A stretch of 64,000 nt of DNA from Paenibacillus tritici (GTDB taxonomy: Bacteria; Bacillota; Bacilli; Paenibacillales; Paenibacillaceae), in NCBI RefSeq assembly GCF_013204885.1, contig NZ_JABMKX010000003.1, positions 434,001 through 498,000 of the forward strand, in the 5' to 3' direction. Shown here piece after piece: positions 1-8,027 of this stretch; within the stretch, counting starts at the first letter, position 1; every line of letters begins with the position of its first letter. The translations under genes were made by a program, and so were the position numbers. Below the pieces are notes generated by a model, which was given only the letters and a program-made list of their open reading frames with translations, did no database searches and had not been told where the DNA came from.

Positions 1-293
1 TCGATGTGTTCTTCAAAATTGTGACCCCGCTGATCGTTCCGGTCAACGCCACCGTAGCGATTATGGTCTTCATGTCCGTCTGGAACGACATTACCATTCC
101 GCTCTACTTCCTGACCGACAGCTCGGACTGGACGATGCCGCTGTCGGTGTACAATTTCTACGGCAAGTACAGCCGGGACTGGAACCTGATCTTCGCCGAT
201 CTGGTGCTGACCTCGCTGCCTGTGCTGATCCTGTACATCTTCTGCCAAAAGTACATTGTTAGCGGACTTACTGCGGGGGCGGTGAAGGGGTAA
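1..293 (+). CDS. Carbohydrate ABC transporter permease, C-terminal fragment (CUT1, MalG type)
   Basis: The reading frame is open at the window edge, so this is only the last ~97 residues; the GTG at position 6 is internal. The fragment carries the end of a binding-protein-dependent permease: a hydrophobic stretch starting near IVTPLIVPVNATVAIMVF, the WNDITIPLYFL segment typical of MalG-like subunits, and a final membrane helix ending in the family tail TAGAVKG. The protein would sit in the cytoplasmic membrane with a MalF-like partner encoded upstream. Substrate cannot be judged. No ATPase gene follows; the next gene is unrelated and has its own leader. Confidence 0.9.
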   Translation, partial: DVFFKIVTPLIVPVNATVAIMVFMSVWNDITIPLYFLTDSSDWTMPLSVYNFYGKYSRDWNLIFADLVLTSLPVLILYIFCQKYIVSGLTAGAVKG

Positions 294-302
294 CCTCTGC
301 CT

Positions 303-476
303 TTTTGTGGCTTTCTTGGACGAATGGATTATTCGGGCCGGAGCATCAAGACATAACATACAGCAGACAACCTGATGCGGCCTCCGGACATAACCGGCGC
401 GCCTGCCCATCCGGTTGTCTGTCCGCCGGGCCCGGCGAGTCCATGAGTTAGAAGCACATGAAAGGGGTTTTTAATT
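303..476 (+). promoter_or_regulatory. Conserved leader, copy 1, of the YVTN gene cluster
   Basis: This stretch is repeated ahead of the second and fourth YVTN genes (about 1792-1967 and 4440-4574). Shared blocks in order: CATAACATA at 352-360, ATGCGG then TCCGGA, a GGTTGT segment complementary to ACAACC about 50 bases earlier, a GC-rich palindrome CGCCGGGCCCGGCG followed by AGTCCAT, and a GAAAGGGG ribosome site 7-9 bases before the start. The ACAACC/GGTTGT arms could close an RNA stem. CATANNNTA resembles a SigK-type -10 box, but no matching -35 is evident. I recognise no known riboswitch. Confidence 0.65.
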
Positions 477-1643
477 GTGAATACCAATATGGAAAACCGC
501 AGAAGAAATCTAGCATCAGGTTATCCTTATGTGTTTGTGAGTTATGTTGCTAGCAATGGTGGTGGCCATGTTGCTGTCGTTGATCCTGCACAAAATACCG
601 TCATCCAACGGATTAAGGTAGGCTTCAACCCCGGACCTATGTGCTTGAATTACCAGGAGGATAAGCTTTATGTAGTGAACATCGATCAGGATTTTGTCAC
701 TGTCATTGATACGTATACCTTAAAAGTTATCAAAACGGTTCACATTGGCAGTCCCTCTACCAATAGCGCTCCTGTTGCTATCTTCGCTGCTTCTAGCGTG
801 AACAAAGTCTATGTAGCCCATTCTGGTGACAGGGCCGTGACAATCATTGACTCCGTCACGGATGAGGTTATTAAGCAAGTAGATATGGTTCCAGCCGGAA
901 GTGGCTACCCGTTTGCCTTTGCGAGTCATAAGAATGCCCCCTATGTCTTTGTTGCATGCAAGTCTAAAGATACTGATAACGGTAATGTTGTCGCCATTTC
1001 CTATCTGGATGATAGCGTTTATCCAGTTGGAGATGGAATTGAGCTTACCTTTGACGGGACCCACAACCCCTTGACCGCTCACCCATTAGGACAAACACAA
1101 GTCACACTTGGGCCGACTGGGATGTTGACTTATTTTGGAATCCATGAAGTTTATCAGTCCAAAACACTGAGTCTGTTGGATAATACGGTATCCGGGGTCT
1201 ATCTGGACAACGGATTATTATTTTGCATCTCCCAAGAAAATAAAACCTACCTGAAACAATTTAAAAACCTGCGAATTGACTATAAGGGACACATTACCTT
1301 TGATCAATTCACAGAAATATCCAGTTTCAAAGGCCAGGATAAAATCCGTGCTTCAAGTAATCAAAATTATATTGGCGTCACCATACAGCCCACTAATTCT
1401 CATACAGGTGGTCTGCAAATCTACGATGTAAACGCTGCTAGTTCACGATTTGTTCCGCTCTCCCTTGTAGGTGATTTAGCGTTTGCCGGTGACAACATGG
1501 CCTATGTAGGAGATATGATGGCGATTATTCCAATTGATGTGGTAAGGGCAACAGCCCTCCCCGGTATACTGATTGGCATAAACTTCATGGATCTCCTCAC
1601 TGTCAAAAATATTATTTCCGGTTATAGCTATCAATCCTTATAG
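477..1643 (+). CDS. YVTN-family beta-propeller repeat protein, paralog 1
   Basis: 388 residues, GTG start after a GAAAGGGG ribosome site. The chain is built from ~40-residue YVTN-type blades (for example GHVAVVDPAQNTVIQRIKVG near residue 30, then NKVYVAHSGDRAVTIIDSVT near 107), as expected for a seven-bladed propeller. No signal peptide or membrane helix is visible, unlike many surface YVTN proteins. The C-terminal signature NIISGYSYQSL recurs in the paralogs. Role unknown; propellers of this kind usually bind partners or act as scaffolds. It is the most diverged of the five copies and forms its own unit between leader copy 1 and a terminator at 1685. Base composition looks more AT-rich than the sugar loci. 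Confidence 0.85.
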   Translation: MNTNMENRRRNLASGYPYVFVSYVASNGGGHVAVVDPAQNTVIQRIKVGFNPGPMCLNYQEDKLYVVNIDQDFVTVIDTYTLKVIKTVHIGSPSTNSAPVAIFAASSVNKVYVAHSGDRAVTIIDSVTDEVIKQVDMVPAGSGYPFAFASHKNAPYVFVACKSKDTDNGNVVAISYLDDSVYPVGDGIELTFDGTHNPLTAHPLGQTQVTLGPTGMLTYFGIHEVYQSKTLSLLDNTVSGVYLDNGLLFCISQENKTYLKQFKNLRIDYKGHITFDQFTEISSFKGQDKIRASSNQNYIGVTIQPTNSHTGGLQIYDVNAASSRFVPLSLVGDLAFAGDNMAYVGDMMAIIPIDVVRATALPGILIGINFMDLLTVKNIISGYSYQSL

Positions 1644-1684
1644 CAGCATAGCGGCCCATCCTATGGGTCACTCAGCGTTACGTG

Positions 1685-1729
1685 AAGCTGTCTCTTCAGG
1701 TCGAAATGGACTTGGGGGCAGCTCTTTTT
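1685..1729 (+). terminator. Intrinsic terminator after YVTN paralog 1
   Basis: A long imperfect stem (AGCTGTCTCTTCAGGTC pairing with a TGGACTTGGGGGCAGCT arm, GAAA loop) runs into CTTTTT. Nearly the same hairpin recurs after paralog 3 (4374) and paralog 5 (6982), so the terminator is part of the duplicated cassette. Confidence 0.85.
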
Positions 1730-1791
1730 GAGCAGGTATAACAGCAGATATAACAAGAGCTTATGTATTGTAAACGACTTTACACCAACCC

Positions 1792-1967
1792 TTTTTGTGG
1801 CCTTCCTGGACGTTTTGGTTGTTCTGTGTGGAAAATATAAGCATAACCTATAACAGACATCCAAATGCGGCATCCGGATACTATCTGGCGCGCCTGCCCA
1901 TCATGGTTGTCAGTCCGCCGGGCCCGGCGAGTCCATCAGGTAGAGCACAAGAAAGGGGATTTCATCC
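1792..1967 (+). promoter_or_regulatory. Conserved leader, copy 2, of the YVTN gene cluster
   Basis: Same order of blocks as copy 1: TTTTTGTGGCCTTCCTGGACG, CATAACCTA at 1842-1850 at the same distance from GGACG as in copy 1, ATGCGGCATCCGGAT, GGTTGTC, the perfect palindrome CGCCGGGCCCGGCG, AGTCCATC and a GAAAGGGGA ribosome site. Identity is highest in the palindrome and its flanks, which suggests a functional core and not only recent duplication. Confidence 0.65.
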
Positions 1968-3137
1968 GTGAATTCGAACAAGGCAAATAGCAGCAAGAAT
2001 TTACCCTCAGGGGATCCTTACGTTTATGTGTCTTATGAACTTGATTATCAAATCGGGTATGTCGCTGTTATTGATCCTCTAGAAGATAAGGTTATCAAAA
2101 GGATTCAGGTGGGCTACAACCCTGGCCCGATGTGCACTAATATCGCAGAGACAAGGCTTTACGTACTTAATACCCGTTCGAGTTCGGTCACCATCATTGA
2201 TACGGGTACATTTAACATTATCAAAACCGTTCGCGTTGGCACTGTTGGCAGCACAAATACCGATCCTGTTGCTATCTTCGCTTCACCTTACGGTAACAAA
2301 GTCTATGTAGCCAATGCCGGAGATCAGAACGTTACGATTATTGATACCGATACGAATACGGTTATAACAAATTTGGATATCGTTCCTGGCAAGCCAGGCA
2401 AGCCTTTCGCCTTTGCGAGTAATGAGAATAGTGATTTTGTCTATGTTGCCTGCAGGGTTGCCGATAAAAAAGATTTTGTTGTCGCCATTTCCGTTGAAGA
2501 TGACTACCACGCTTTTCCGTATAATCAAGGCATCGAGCTTACCTTTGACGGGATCCGCAACCCCTTAACTGTTCACCCGGACGAACCCACGCAAGTCACG
2601 CTTGGGCCTATAGGCATGGCTACCTATTTTGGAAATGGTAGTATTGGCTTGCCCAACACGTCAAGTGTGCTGGACAATACGGTATCTGGGGTTTACCTGG
2701 ACAACAAATTATTATTCTGTACCACGCAAGAAGAAAAGGCCATTCTGAAACGGATTACTGACCTGACTGTTGATTGGAAGGGAAACATCACCTTTGATAA
2801 AGTTGCAGATGTTCCCAGTTACAAAGGCCAGGATAAAATTCGTGTGTCACGTACGCAAGAATATATTGGTGTTACCATTCAACCCACTACTTTACCGACA
2901 GGTGGCCTGCAAATCTATAATGTACACGGTGCCAGTTCCTGGTTAGTTCCACTCTCTTATGTCGGCGATCTGGCATTTTTCTCAGACACCAAGGCCTATG
3001 TGGGAGAACTGAACGCGATCCGTCCGATTGATCTGGCAACCGCAAAGGCTTTGCCCGCTATCCCGATCGGGTTCGCAACTGACACTCGTATCAAAGTCAA
3101 GAATATTATTTCGGGTTATAGCAATCAGTCAACATAG
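1968..3137 (+). CDS. YVTN-family beta-propeller repeat protein, paralog 2
   Basis: 389 residues, GTG start with GAAAGGGG nine bases upstream. The N-terminus (NSNKANSSKNLPSGDPYVYV) is hydrophilic with no signal peptide. Blades follow at ~40-residue spacing, with clear YVANAGDQNVTIIDTDTNTV and YVLNTRSSSVTIIDTGTF motifs, and the C-terminus is VKNIISGYSNQST. First gene of a two-gene unit: the next paralog starts 30 bases after the stop behind a copy of the leader's ribosome-site tail. The pair ends at the terminator at 4374. Function is not recognisable beyond the propeller fold. Confidence 0.87.
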   Translation: MNSNKANSSKNLPSGDPYVYVSYELDYQIGYVAVIDPLEDKVIKRIQVGYNPGPMCTNIAETRLYVLNTRSSSVTIIDTGTFNIIKTVRVGTVGSTNTDPVAIFASPYGNKVYVANAGDQNVTIIDTDTNTVITNLDIVPGKPGKPFAFASNENSDFVYVACRVADKKDFVVAISVEDDYHAFPYNQGIELTFDGIRNPLTVHPDEPTQVTLGPIGMATYFGNGSIGLPNTSSVLDNTVSGVYLDNKLLFCTTQEEKAILKRITDLTVDWKGNITFDKVADVPSYKGQDKIRVSRTQEYIGVTIQPTTLPTGGLQIYNVHGASSWLVPLSYVGDLAFFSDTKAYVGELNAIRPIDLATAKALPAIPIGFATDTRIKVKNIISGYSNQST

Positions 3138-3167
3138 GCCCTGAGCACAAGAAAGGGGATTTCATTC

Positions 3168-4316
3168 GTGAATCCGAACAAGGAGAAGGCAAACAGTATC
3201 AGCAATTTACCCGCGGGCGGCGATCCTTACGTCTATGTGTCTTATGAGCTTGATTATTTCATTGGATATGTTGCTGTTATTGATCCTGTAGAAGATAAGG
3301 TTATCAAACGGATTCAGGTTGGTATGAACCCTGGTCCTATGTGCATGAATCCTGTAGAGAAAAAGCTGTATGTAGTGAATACCCACGGGAATACGATCAC
3401 CGTCATTGATGCGAATACATTTAACGTTATCAAAACCATTCGCGTTGGCACTCTCGTTGGCGCAAATGTCGAACCTGTTGAAATCTTCTTTGCTCCTAAT
3501 GGTTATAAAGTCTATGTAGCCAATTCAGTAGATCATAGTGTTACGATTATTGATGCCCACACAGATACGGTTATAACCAATGTGGATGCGGGCCCCGGTA
3601 CACCTTTCGCCATTACGAGTAATCAGAATAGCTCCTATGTCTATGTTGCCTGCAAGCTTGCTGATAAAAAAGATTATATTGTTGCCATTTCCGTTGACAA
3701 CAACTCCACTTTTCAGTATGGCAACGAATATGAGCTTACCTTTGACGGAATTCACAACCCCTTGACACTTCACCCGGATGGACATACCCAAGTCACACTT
3801 GGAACAACCGGTTTGCTTACTTATCTTGATCTTTTTGCACAAAGCGTCCCCCGCACGTTTAGTTTACTGGACAATACGGTATCTGCAGTTTTCTTGGACA
3901 ATGAATATTTATTCTGCACCACGGAAGAAGGAAAAAGCTATCTGAAACTATTAGTTGGCCTGGAGCTTGATATGCAAGGAAATGATCAAGGCTATACTTT
4001 TTCAGAAATCCCCAGTTACAAAGGCCAGGATAAAATTCGTGTGTCGCGCAATCAAAAGTATATTGGCGTCACCATACAGCCCACCACTTTCCCTACGGGT
4101 GGTCTGCAAATTTTAAACCCAACCGGTAGCCAGTCCAGGCTCGTTGCGCTTGATTCTATCGGCGATTTGGCGTTTTACTCAGACACCAAGGCCTATGTCG
4201 GAGAACTAAGCGCGATTCGTCCGATTGATCTGGCAACCGCAACGGCCTTGCCCGCGATCCCGATTGGGTACGCAACCGACACTCGCATTAATGTAAAGAA
4301 TATTATTTCCGGTTAG
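3168..4316 (+). CDS. YVTN-family beta-propeller repeat protein, paralog 3 (C-terminus clipped)
   Basis: 382 residues, GTG start, ribosome site GAAAGGGGA. Blade motifs such as YVVNTHGNTITVIDANTF and YVANSVDHSVTIIDAHTD match paralogs 2 and 4 closely. The protein stops at NIISG, while the other four continue with Y-x-x-Q-S. The DNA explains this: adding two bases (TA) after GGTTA would restore codons for YSKQSL followed by TAA, so a 2-bp deletion removed the conserved tail. No signal peptide. Second gene of the paralog 2-3 unit, followed by the shared terminator. Confidence 0.87.
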   Translation: MNPNKEKANSISNLPAGGDPYVYVSYELDYFIGYVAVIDPVEDKVIKRIQVGMNPGPMCMNPVEKKLYVVNTHGNTITVIDANTFNVIKTIRVGTLVGANVEPVEIFFAPNGYKVYVANSVDHSVTIIDAHTDTVITNVDAGPGTPFAITSNQNSSYVYVACKLADKKDYIVAISVDNNSTFQYGNEYELTFDGIHNPLTLHPDGHTQVTLGTTGLLTYLDLFAQSVPRTFSLLDNTVSAVFLDNEYLFCTTEEGKSYLKLLVGLELDMQGNDQGYTFSEIPSYKGQDKIRVSRNQKYIGVTIQPTTFPTGGLQILNPTGSQSRLVALDSIGDLAFYSDTKAYVGELSAIRPIDLATATALPAIPIGYATDTRINVKNIISG

Positions 4317-4373
4317 CAAGCAATCATTATAACAGAATAGCAACCAAACCTATGGTCATTTAGCGTTGCAATA

Positions 4374-4419
4374 GAGCTGCCTCTTCAAGTCGAAATCGAC
4401 TTGGGGGCAGTTCTTTTTT
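4374..4419 (+). terminator. Intrinsic terminator after YVTN paralog 3
   Basis: Stem GAGCTGCCTCTTCAAGTC with GACTTGGGGGCAGTTC, GAAAT loop, then TTTTTT. It differs from the copy at 1685 by substitutions that mostly keep pairing. Confidence 0.87.
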
Positions 4420-4439
4420 GAGCAGGATAACATATACCT

Positions 4440-4574
4440 GCACCCCAAACATAACTTATAACAAACATCCAAATGCGGATTCCGGACAAAATCTTGCAGC
4501 TGTCCACCCTGGTTGTAGGTCCGCCGGGTCCAGCGAGTCCATCAGGTTCAAACATAAGAAGGGGGATTTAATGT
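4440..4574 (+). promoter_or_regulatory. Conserved leader, copy 3, of the YVTN gene cluster
   Basis: Blocks match copies 1 and 2: CATAACTTA at 4450-4458, AAATGCGGATTCCGGA, GGTTGT, CGCCGGGTCCAGCG (the palindrome has two changes here), AGTCCATCAGGT and AAGGGGGA before ATG. Upstream similarity stops near the preceding terminator, which lies only about 30 bases before the CATA block; this brackets the minimal conserved element at roughly 130 bases. Confidence 0.65.
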
Positions 4575-5735
4575 ATGAATCCGAACAAGACAACGGCAAA
4601 CAACAACAGGAATTTAACCTCAGGTGATCCTTATGTCTTTGTAACGTATGAAGTTGACTATCAATTTGGATATGTTGCTGTTATTGATCCGGTAGAAGAT
4701 CGGCTTAAGGGACGAATTCCGGTGGGTATGAACCCTGGCCCTATGTGCATGGACCCCGCAGAGAAGAAGCTGTACGTAGTAAATACTGGCGGGGATACAG
4801 TCACCATCATTGATACTGCAACCTTTAACATTCTCGCTACCGTTTTCGTCGGCAATGGTAATGCCACACCTTCCAATCCTGTTGCGGTCTTCGTTGCCGC
4901 TTACGGTGACAAAGCCTATGTAGCCAATTCCAGCGATAAGGACGTTACGATTATTAATACCAGCACAAATACGGTTATAACAAAAGTGGATATGGGCCCC
5001 GGTAAGCCCTTCGCCTTTGCGAGCAACAAGAATAGCCCCTATGTCTATGCCGCATGCAGGGTTGCCGATGGAGACGATTATGTTGTCGCCATTTCCATTG
5101 AAGATGACAGTGGTTATCTCTTTGGCATTGAATATGAGCTTACCTTTGACGGAACCCGTAATCCCTTGACCGTTCACCCGGATGGGCATACTCAAATCAC
5201 GCTGGGGAATAACGGTATCATGTGTTTTTTTGATGATAATGTGAAAGGTCAGCCTACTACGTTTAGTCTACTGGACAATACGGTATCCGCAGTCTTCCTG
5301 GATAACAAATTGTTGTTTTGTACCACGCAAGAAGGAAGAAGCTATCTGAAACGATTCACTGACCTTACCGTTAGTTCGAATGGAAGCATAACCTATGAAG
5401 ATTTCAAAGATATTAACAGTTACAAAGGCCAGGATAAAATTCGTGTGTCGCGTAATCAAAAGTATATTGGCGTCACCATAAAGCCTACTACTTTCCCGAC
5501 GGGTGGCCTGCAAATTTATAATTCAACCGGTACCCAGTCCAGGTTCATTTCCCTTGCTTCTGTTGGCGATCTGGCTTTCTTCTCAGACACCAAAGCCTAT
5601 GTAGGAGAACTGAGTGCAATTCGTCCCATCAATCTGTCAACCGCAACGGCTCTGCCCGCTATCCCGATTGGGTTCGCAAGCAATGACCGCATCAATGTCA
5701 AGAATATTATCTCCGGTTATCGCACTCAATCCTAG
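4575..5735 (+). CDS. YVTN-family beta-propeller repeat protein, paralog 4
   Basis: 386 residues, ATG start, ribosome site AAGGGGG. N-terminus NPNKTTANNNRNLTSGDPYV without a signal peptide, then blades such as YVVNTGGDTVTIIDTATF and YVANSSDKDVTIINTSTN. C-terminus NIISGYRTQS. Close to paralogs 2 and 3, including the shared SYKGQDKIRVSRNQKYIGVT block in the second half. First gene of the third unit. The reverse strand holds a 191-codon open frame across its first half, which I read as a shadow of the repetitive blades. Confidence 0.87.
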   Translation: MNPNKTTANNNRNLTSGDPYVFVTYEVDYQFGYVAVIDPVEDRLKGRIPVGMNPGPMCMDPAEKKLYVVNTGGDTVTIIDTATFNILATVFVGNGNATPSNPVAVFVAAYGDKAYVANSSDKDVTIINTSTNTVITKVDMGPGKPFAFASNKNSPYVYAACRVADGDDYVVAISIEDDSGYLFGIEYELTFDGTRNPLTVHPDGHTQITLGNNGIMCFFDDNVKGQPTTFSLLDNTVSAVFLDNKLLFCTTQEGRSYLKRFTDLTVSSNGSITYEDFKDINSYKGQDKIRVSRNQKYIGVTIKPTTFPTGGLQIYNSTGTQSRFISLASVGDLAFFSDTKAYVGELSAIRPINLSTATALPAIPIGFASNDRINVKNIISGYRTQS

Positions 5736-5785
5736 TAAATGCCGGCGGGTCCATCAGGTAGAGCCTATGAAGGGGGTTATCATTC

Positions 5786-6937
5786 ATGAATCCTAACAAG
5801 GCAACGGCAAACAGAGATAGAACTTTATCCTCAGGTTATCCTTACGTCTATGTTAGTTATGTATATGATTATGTTGCCGGGTATGTTGCCGTTATTGATC
5901 CTGTTCACGATGAGATTATCCGAACTATTACCGTGGGCTTCGATCCTGGCCCTATGTGTCTGGATATAGAAGAAAAGAGACTTTACGTGCTGAGCAGCAA
6001 GGGCAGCTCGGTCACCGTCGTTGATACGAGTACACTTGACGTTCTGACTAGCTTTCGCGTGGGCCAATCAAATGATTCTTACCCTGTTGCTATCTTCGCT
6101 TCTCCTTTGGGCGGTAAACTGTATATAGCCAATTCCGGTGAAAAAACAGTTGTGATTGTTGATACCCTCACGAATGATGTTATAAAAGATGTGGATGTGG
6201 GCCCAGGCAAGCCTTTTGCCTTTGCGAGTAATGAGAACAGCAACTTTATCTATGTTGCCTGCAAGGTTGCCGATGGTAAAGATTACGTTGTCGCCATTTC
6301 CTTTGAGGATCACATCGCTTACCCGTATGGCAAGGAAATGGAGCTTACCTTTTACGAGGGCCTTAATCCCCTGACCGTTCACCCGGATGGGCACACCCAA
6401 ATCACGCTGGGAAATTCCGGCATGCTGGTTCACACTGATGAACAAATTGGCAAGCCGGTTACGTCAAGTTTGCTGGACAATACAGTATCCGGCGTCTACC
6501 TGGACAACAAAATGTTACTTTGCACCACGGACGAAGGAAAAAGCATTATCAAACAAATCATTAACCTTGCCGTTGATGAAGATGGAAACATAACCTTCGA
6601 TGATTATGCAGATATCCCCAGCTACAAGGGGCAGGATAAAATCCGTTATTCGCGTATGCAAATATATGTTGGCGTCACCATTCAGCCCACAACTACACCG
6701 ATCGCTGCGGTGCAACTCTACACTCTAACCGGTATCAATTTCCCGTTAGTCAGGTTTCCTTATGTAGGAGATCTGGCGTTCTCCTCGGATACCAAGGTCT
6801 ACGTGGGACAAACTAAAACGGTTCGTCCAATTGACCTGACAACCGCAAGGGTCCTGCCCGCTATTCCGATGAGTCCCGAAAGCACCGATAATATCCAAGT
6901 CAGAAATGTTATTTCCGGTTATCGCAACCAATCCTAA
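5786..6937 (+). CDS. YVTN-family beta-propeller repeat protein, paralog 5
   Basis: 383 residues, ATG start behind AAGGGGG. The 50-base gap from paralog 4 contains a remnant of the leader tail (GCCGGCGGGTCCATCAGGT). Blade motifs YVLSSKGSSVTVVDTSTL and YIANSGEKTVVIVDTLTN; C-terminus NVISGYRNQS. It diverges from paralogs 2-4 more than they do from each other, mainly in the last two blades. Ends with the third copy of the terminator. No export signal; function unknown. Confidence 0.86.
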   Translation: MNPNKATANRDRTLSSGYPYVYVSYVYDYVAGYVAVIDPVHDEIIRTITVGFDPGPMCLDIEEKRLYVLSSKGSSVTVVDTSTLDVLTSFRVGQSNDSYPVAIFASPLGGKLYIANSGEKTVVIVDTLTNDVIKDVDVGPGKPFAFASNENSNFIYVACKVADGKDYVVAISFEDHIAYPYGKEMELTFYEGLNPLTVHPDGHTQITLGNSGMLVHTDEQIGKPVTSSLLDNTVSGVYLDNKMLLCTTDEGKSIIKQIINLAVDEDGNITFDDYADIPSYKGQDKIRYSRMQIYVGVTIQPTTTPIAAVQLYTLTGINFPLVRFPYVGDLAFSSDTKVYVGQTKTVRPIDLTTARVLPAIPMSPESTDNIQVRNVISGYRNQS

Positions 6938-6981
6938 TAGCATCATGGCAGCCATCCTATTGATCATTGAGCGTTAAAGAT

Positions 6982-7028
6982 GAGCTGTCTCTTCCAGTCG
7001 AAGCTGGCTTGGAGACAGCTCATTTTTT
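6982..7028 (+). terminator. Intrinsic terminator after YVTN paralog 5
   Basis: GAGCTGTCTCTTCCAG pairs with CTGGCTTGGAGACAGCTC around a TCGAAG loop and is followed by ATTTTTT. Third copy of the cluster's terminator. Confidence 0.88.
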
Positions 7029-7082
7029 CCATTGCGATCAACCGGATTAATCGACAGTATGTCCAACCTTCAAGCAACCGCT

Positions 7083-7910
7083 CCTCCTTCACGACTGCTG
7101 CTCATTTTTGGCAGAATGTGGTGCACTTTTGCTCCTCCTTACCGACCGCTGACCACTTTCGGCGGAATGAGGTGCACTTTTGCTCCTTCTTACCGACCGC
7201 TGACCACTTTCGGCGGAATGAGGTGCACTTTTGCTCCTCCTTCACGACTGCTGCCCGCTTTTGGCGGAATGAGGTGCACTTTTGCTCCTCCCTCTCATTT
7301 CTACGTGTAGCCCATTTTCGGCGGATTCAGAGGGACTTATCCCTTTCATTTCCACGCGCCACTTTCGGCGGATTCAGAGGGATTTATCCCTTTCATTTCC
7401 ACGCGTAGCCCACTTTCGGCGGATTCAGAGGGACTTATCCCTTTCATTTCCACGTGTAGCCCACTTTCGGCGGGTTCAGAGGGATTTATCCCTTTCATTT
7501 TCACCCGTAGCCCACTTTCGGCGGATTCAGAGGGATTTATCCCTTTCATTTCCACGCGTAGCCCACTTTCGGCGGATTCAGAGGGACTTATCCCTTTCAT
7601 TTCCACGCGTAGCCCACTTTCGGCGGATTCAGAGGGATTTATCCCTTTCATTTCCACGCGTAGCCCACTTTCGGCGGATTCAGAGGGACTTATCCCTTTC
7701 ATTTCCACGCGTAGCCCACTTTCGGCGGATTCAGAGGGACTTATCCCTTTCATTTTCACCTGTAGCCCACTTTCGAAGCATTCAGAGGGATTTATCCCCT
7801 TCATTTCCACCTGTAGCCCATATTCGGCGGATTCGGAGGGAGTCATCCCTCTCATTTCCACGTATAGCCCACTTTCGGCGGATTCAGAGGGACTTATCCC
7901 TTTCATTTCA
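7083..7910. repeat. Tandem array of ~16 units of 51 bp (two sub-families in one register)
   Basis: The first four units carry GCGGAATGAGGTGCACTTTTG (GTGCAC at 7121, 7172, 7223, 7274, exactly 51 apart). Twelve units then carry TTCAGAGGGACTTATCCC followed by TTTCATTTCCACG (CAGAGGG at 7328, 7375, 7426 and on to 7885, 51 apart except one 47-bp unit). All share TTTCGGCGGA. The second type contains the inverted repeat GGGA-N4-TCCC. Because 51 is divisible by three, the array gives long stop-free frames on both strands; they have no convincing ribosome site and only echo the repeat, so I do not call genes. It fills the space between the YVTN cluster and the GH59 gene. Confidence 0.95.
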
Positions 7911-7921
7911 GTATGTTTACG

Positions 7922-7961
7922 AAGAGCAGCGGTTCCCCTATACTGGAGAACCGCTGCTCTA
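7922..7961 (-). terminator. Hairpin at the 3' side of the GH59/SLH gene
   Basis: AGAGCAGCGGTTC and GAACCGCTGCTCT form a perfect 13-bp stem with a ~13-base loop. It lies 67 bases past the stop of the minus-strand GH59 gene. No strong T-run follows on either strand, so it may act as a terminator or as an mRNA-stabilising hairpin. Confidence 0.6.
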
Positions 7962-8027
7962 TTTGACTTATAGTTAGTTTGGAGTTAAGCCGGTAACTTA
8001 GAGTTGAAGCTTACATCTCCAGCTTAC

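Noticed and set aside
303..476. Known riboswitch class in the YVTN leader (c-di-GMP, guanidine, T-box considered)
   Set aside because: None of the conserved blocks of those classes is present; only the cluster's own conserved words are seen.
7083..7910. Possible CRISPR array
   Set aside because: The whole 51-bp unit is conserved, with no unique spacers between repeats, and no cas genes are near.
7032..7977. Long open frames on both strands through the 51-bp array (up to 231 codons)
   Set aside because: A repeat of 51 bp is a multiple of three and free of stops, so several frames stay open. The products are pure 17-residue repeats without a convincing ribosome site or domain.
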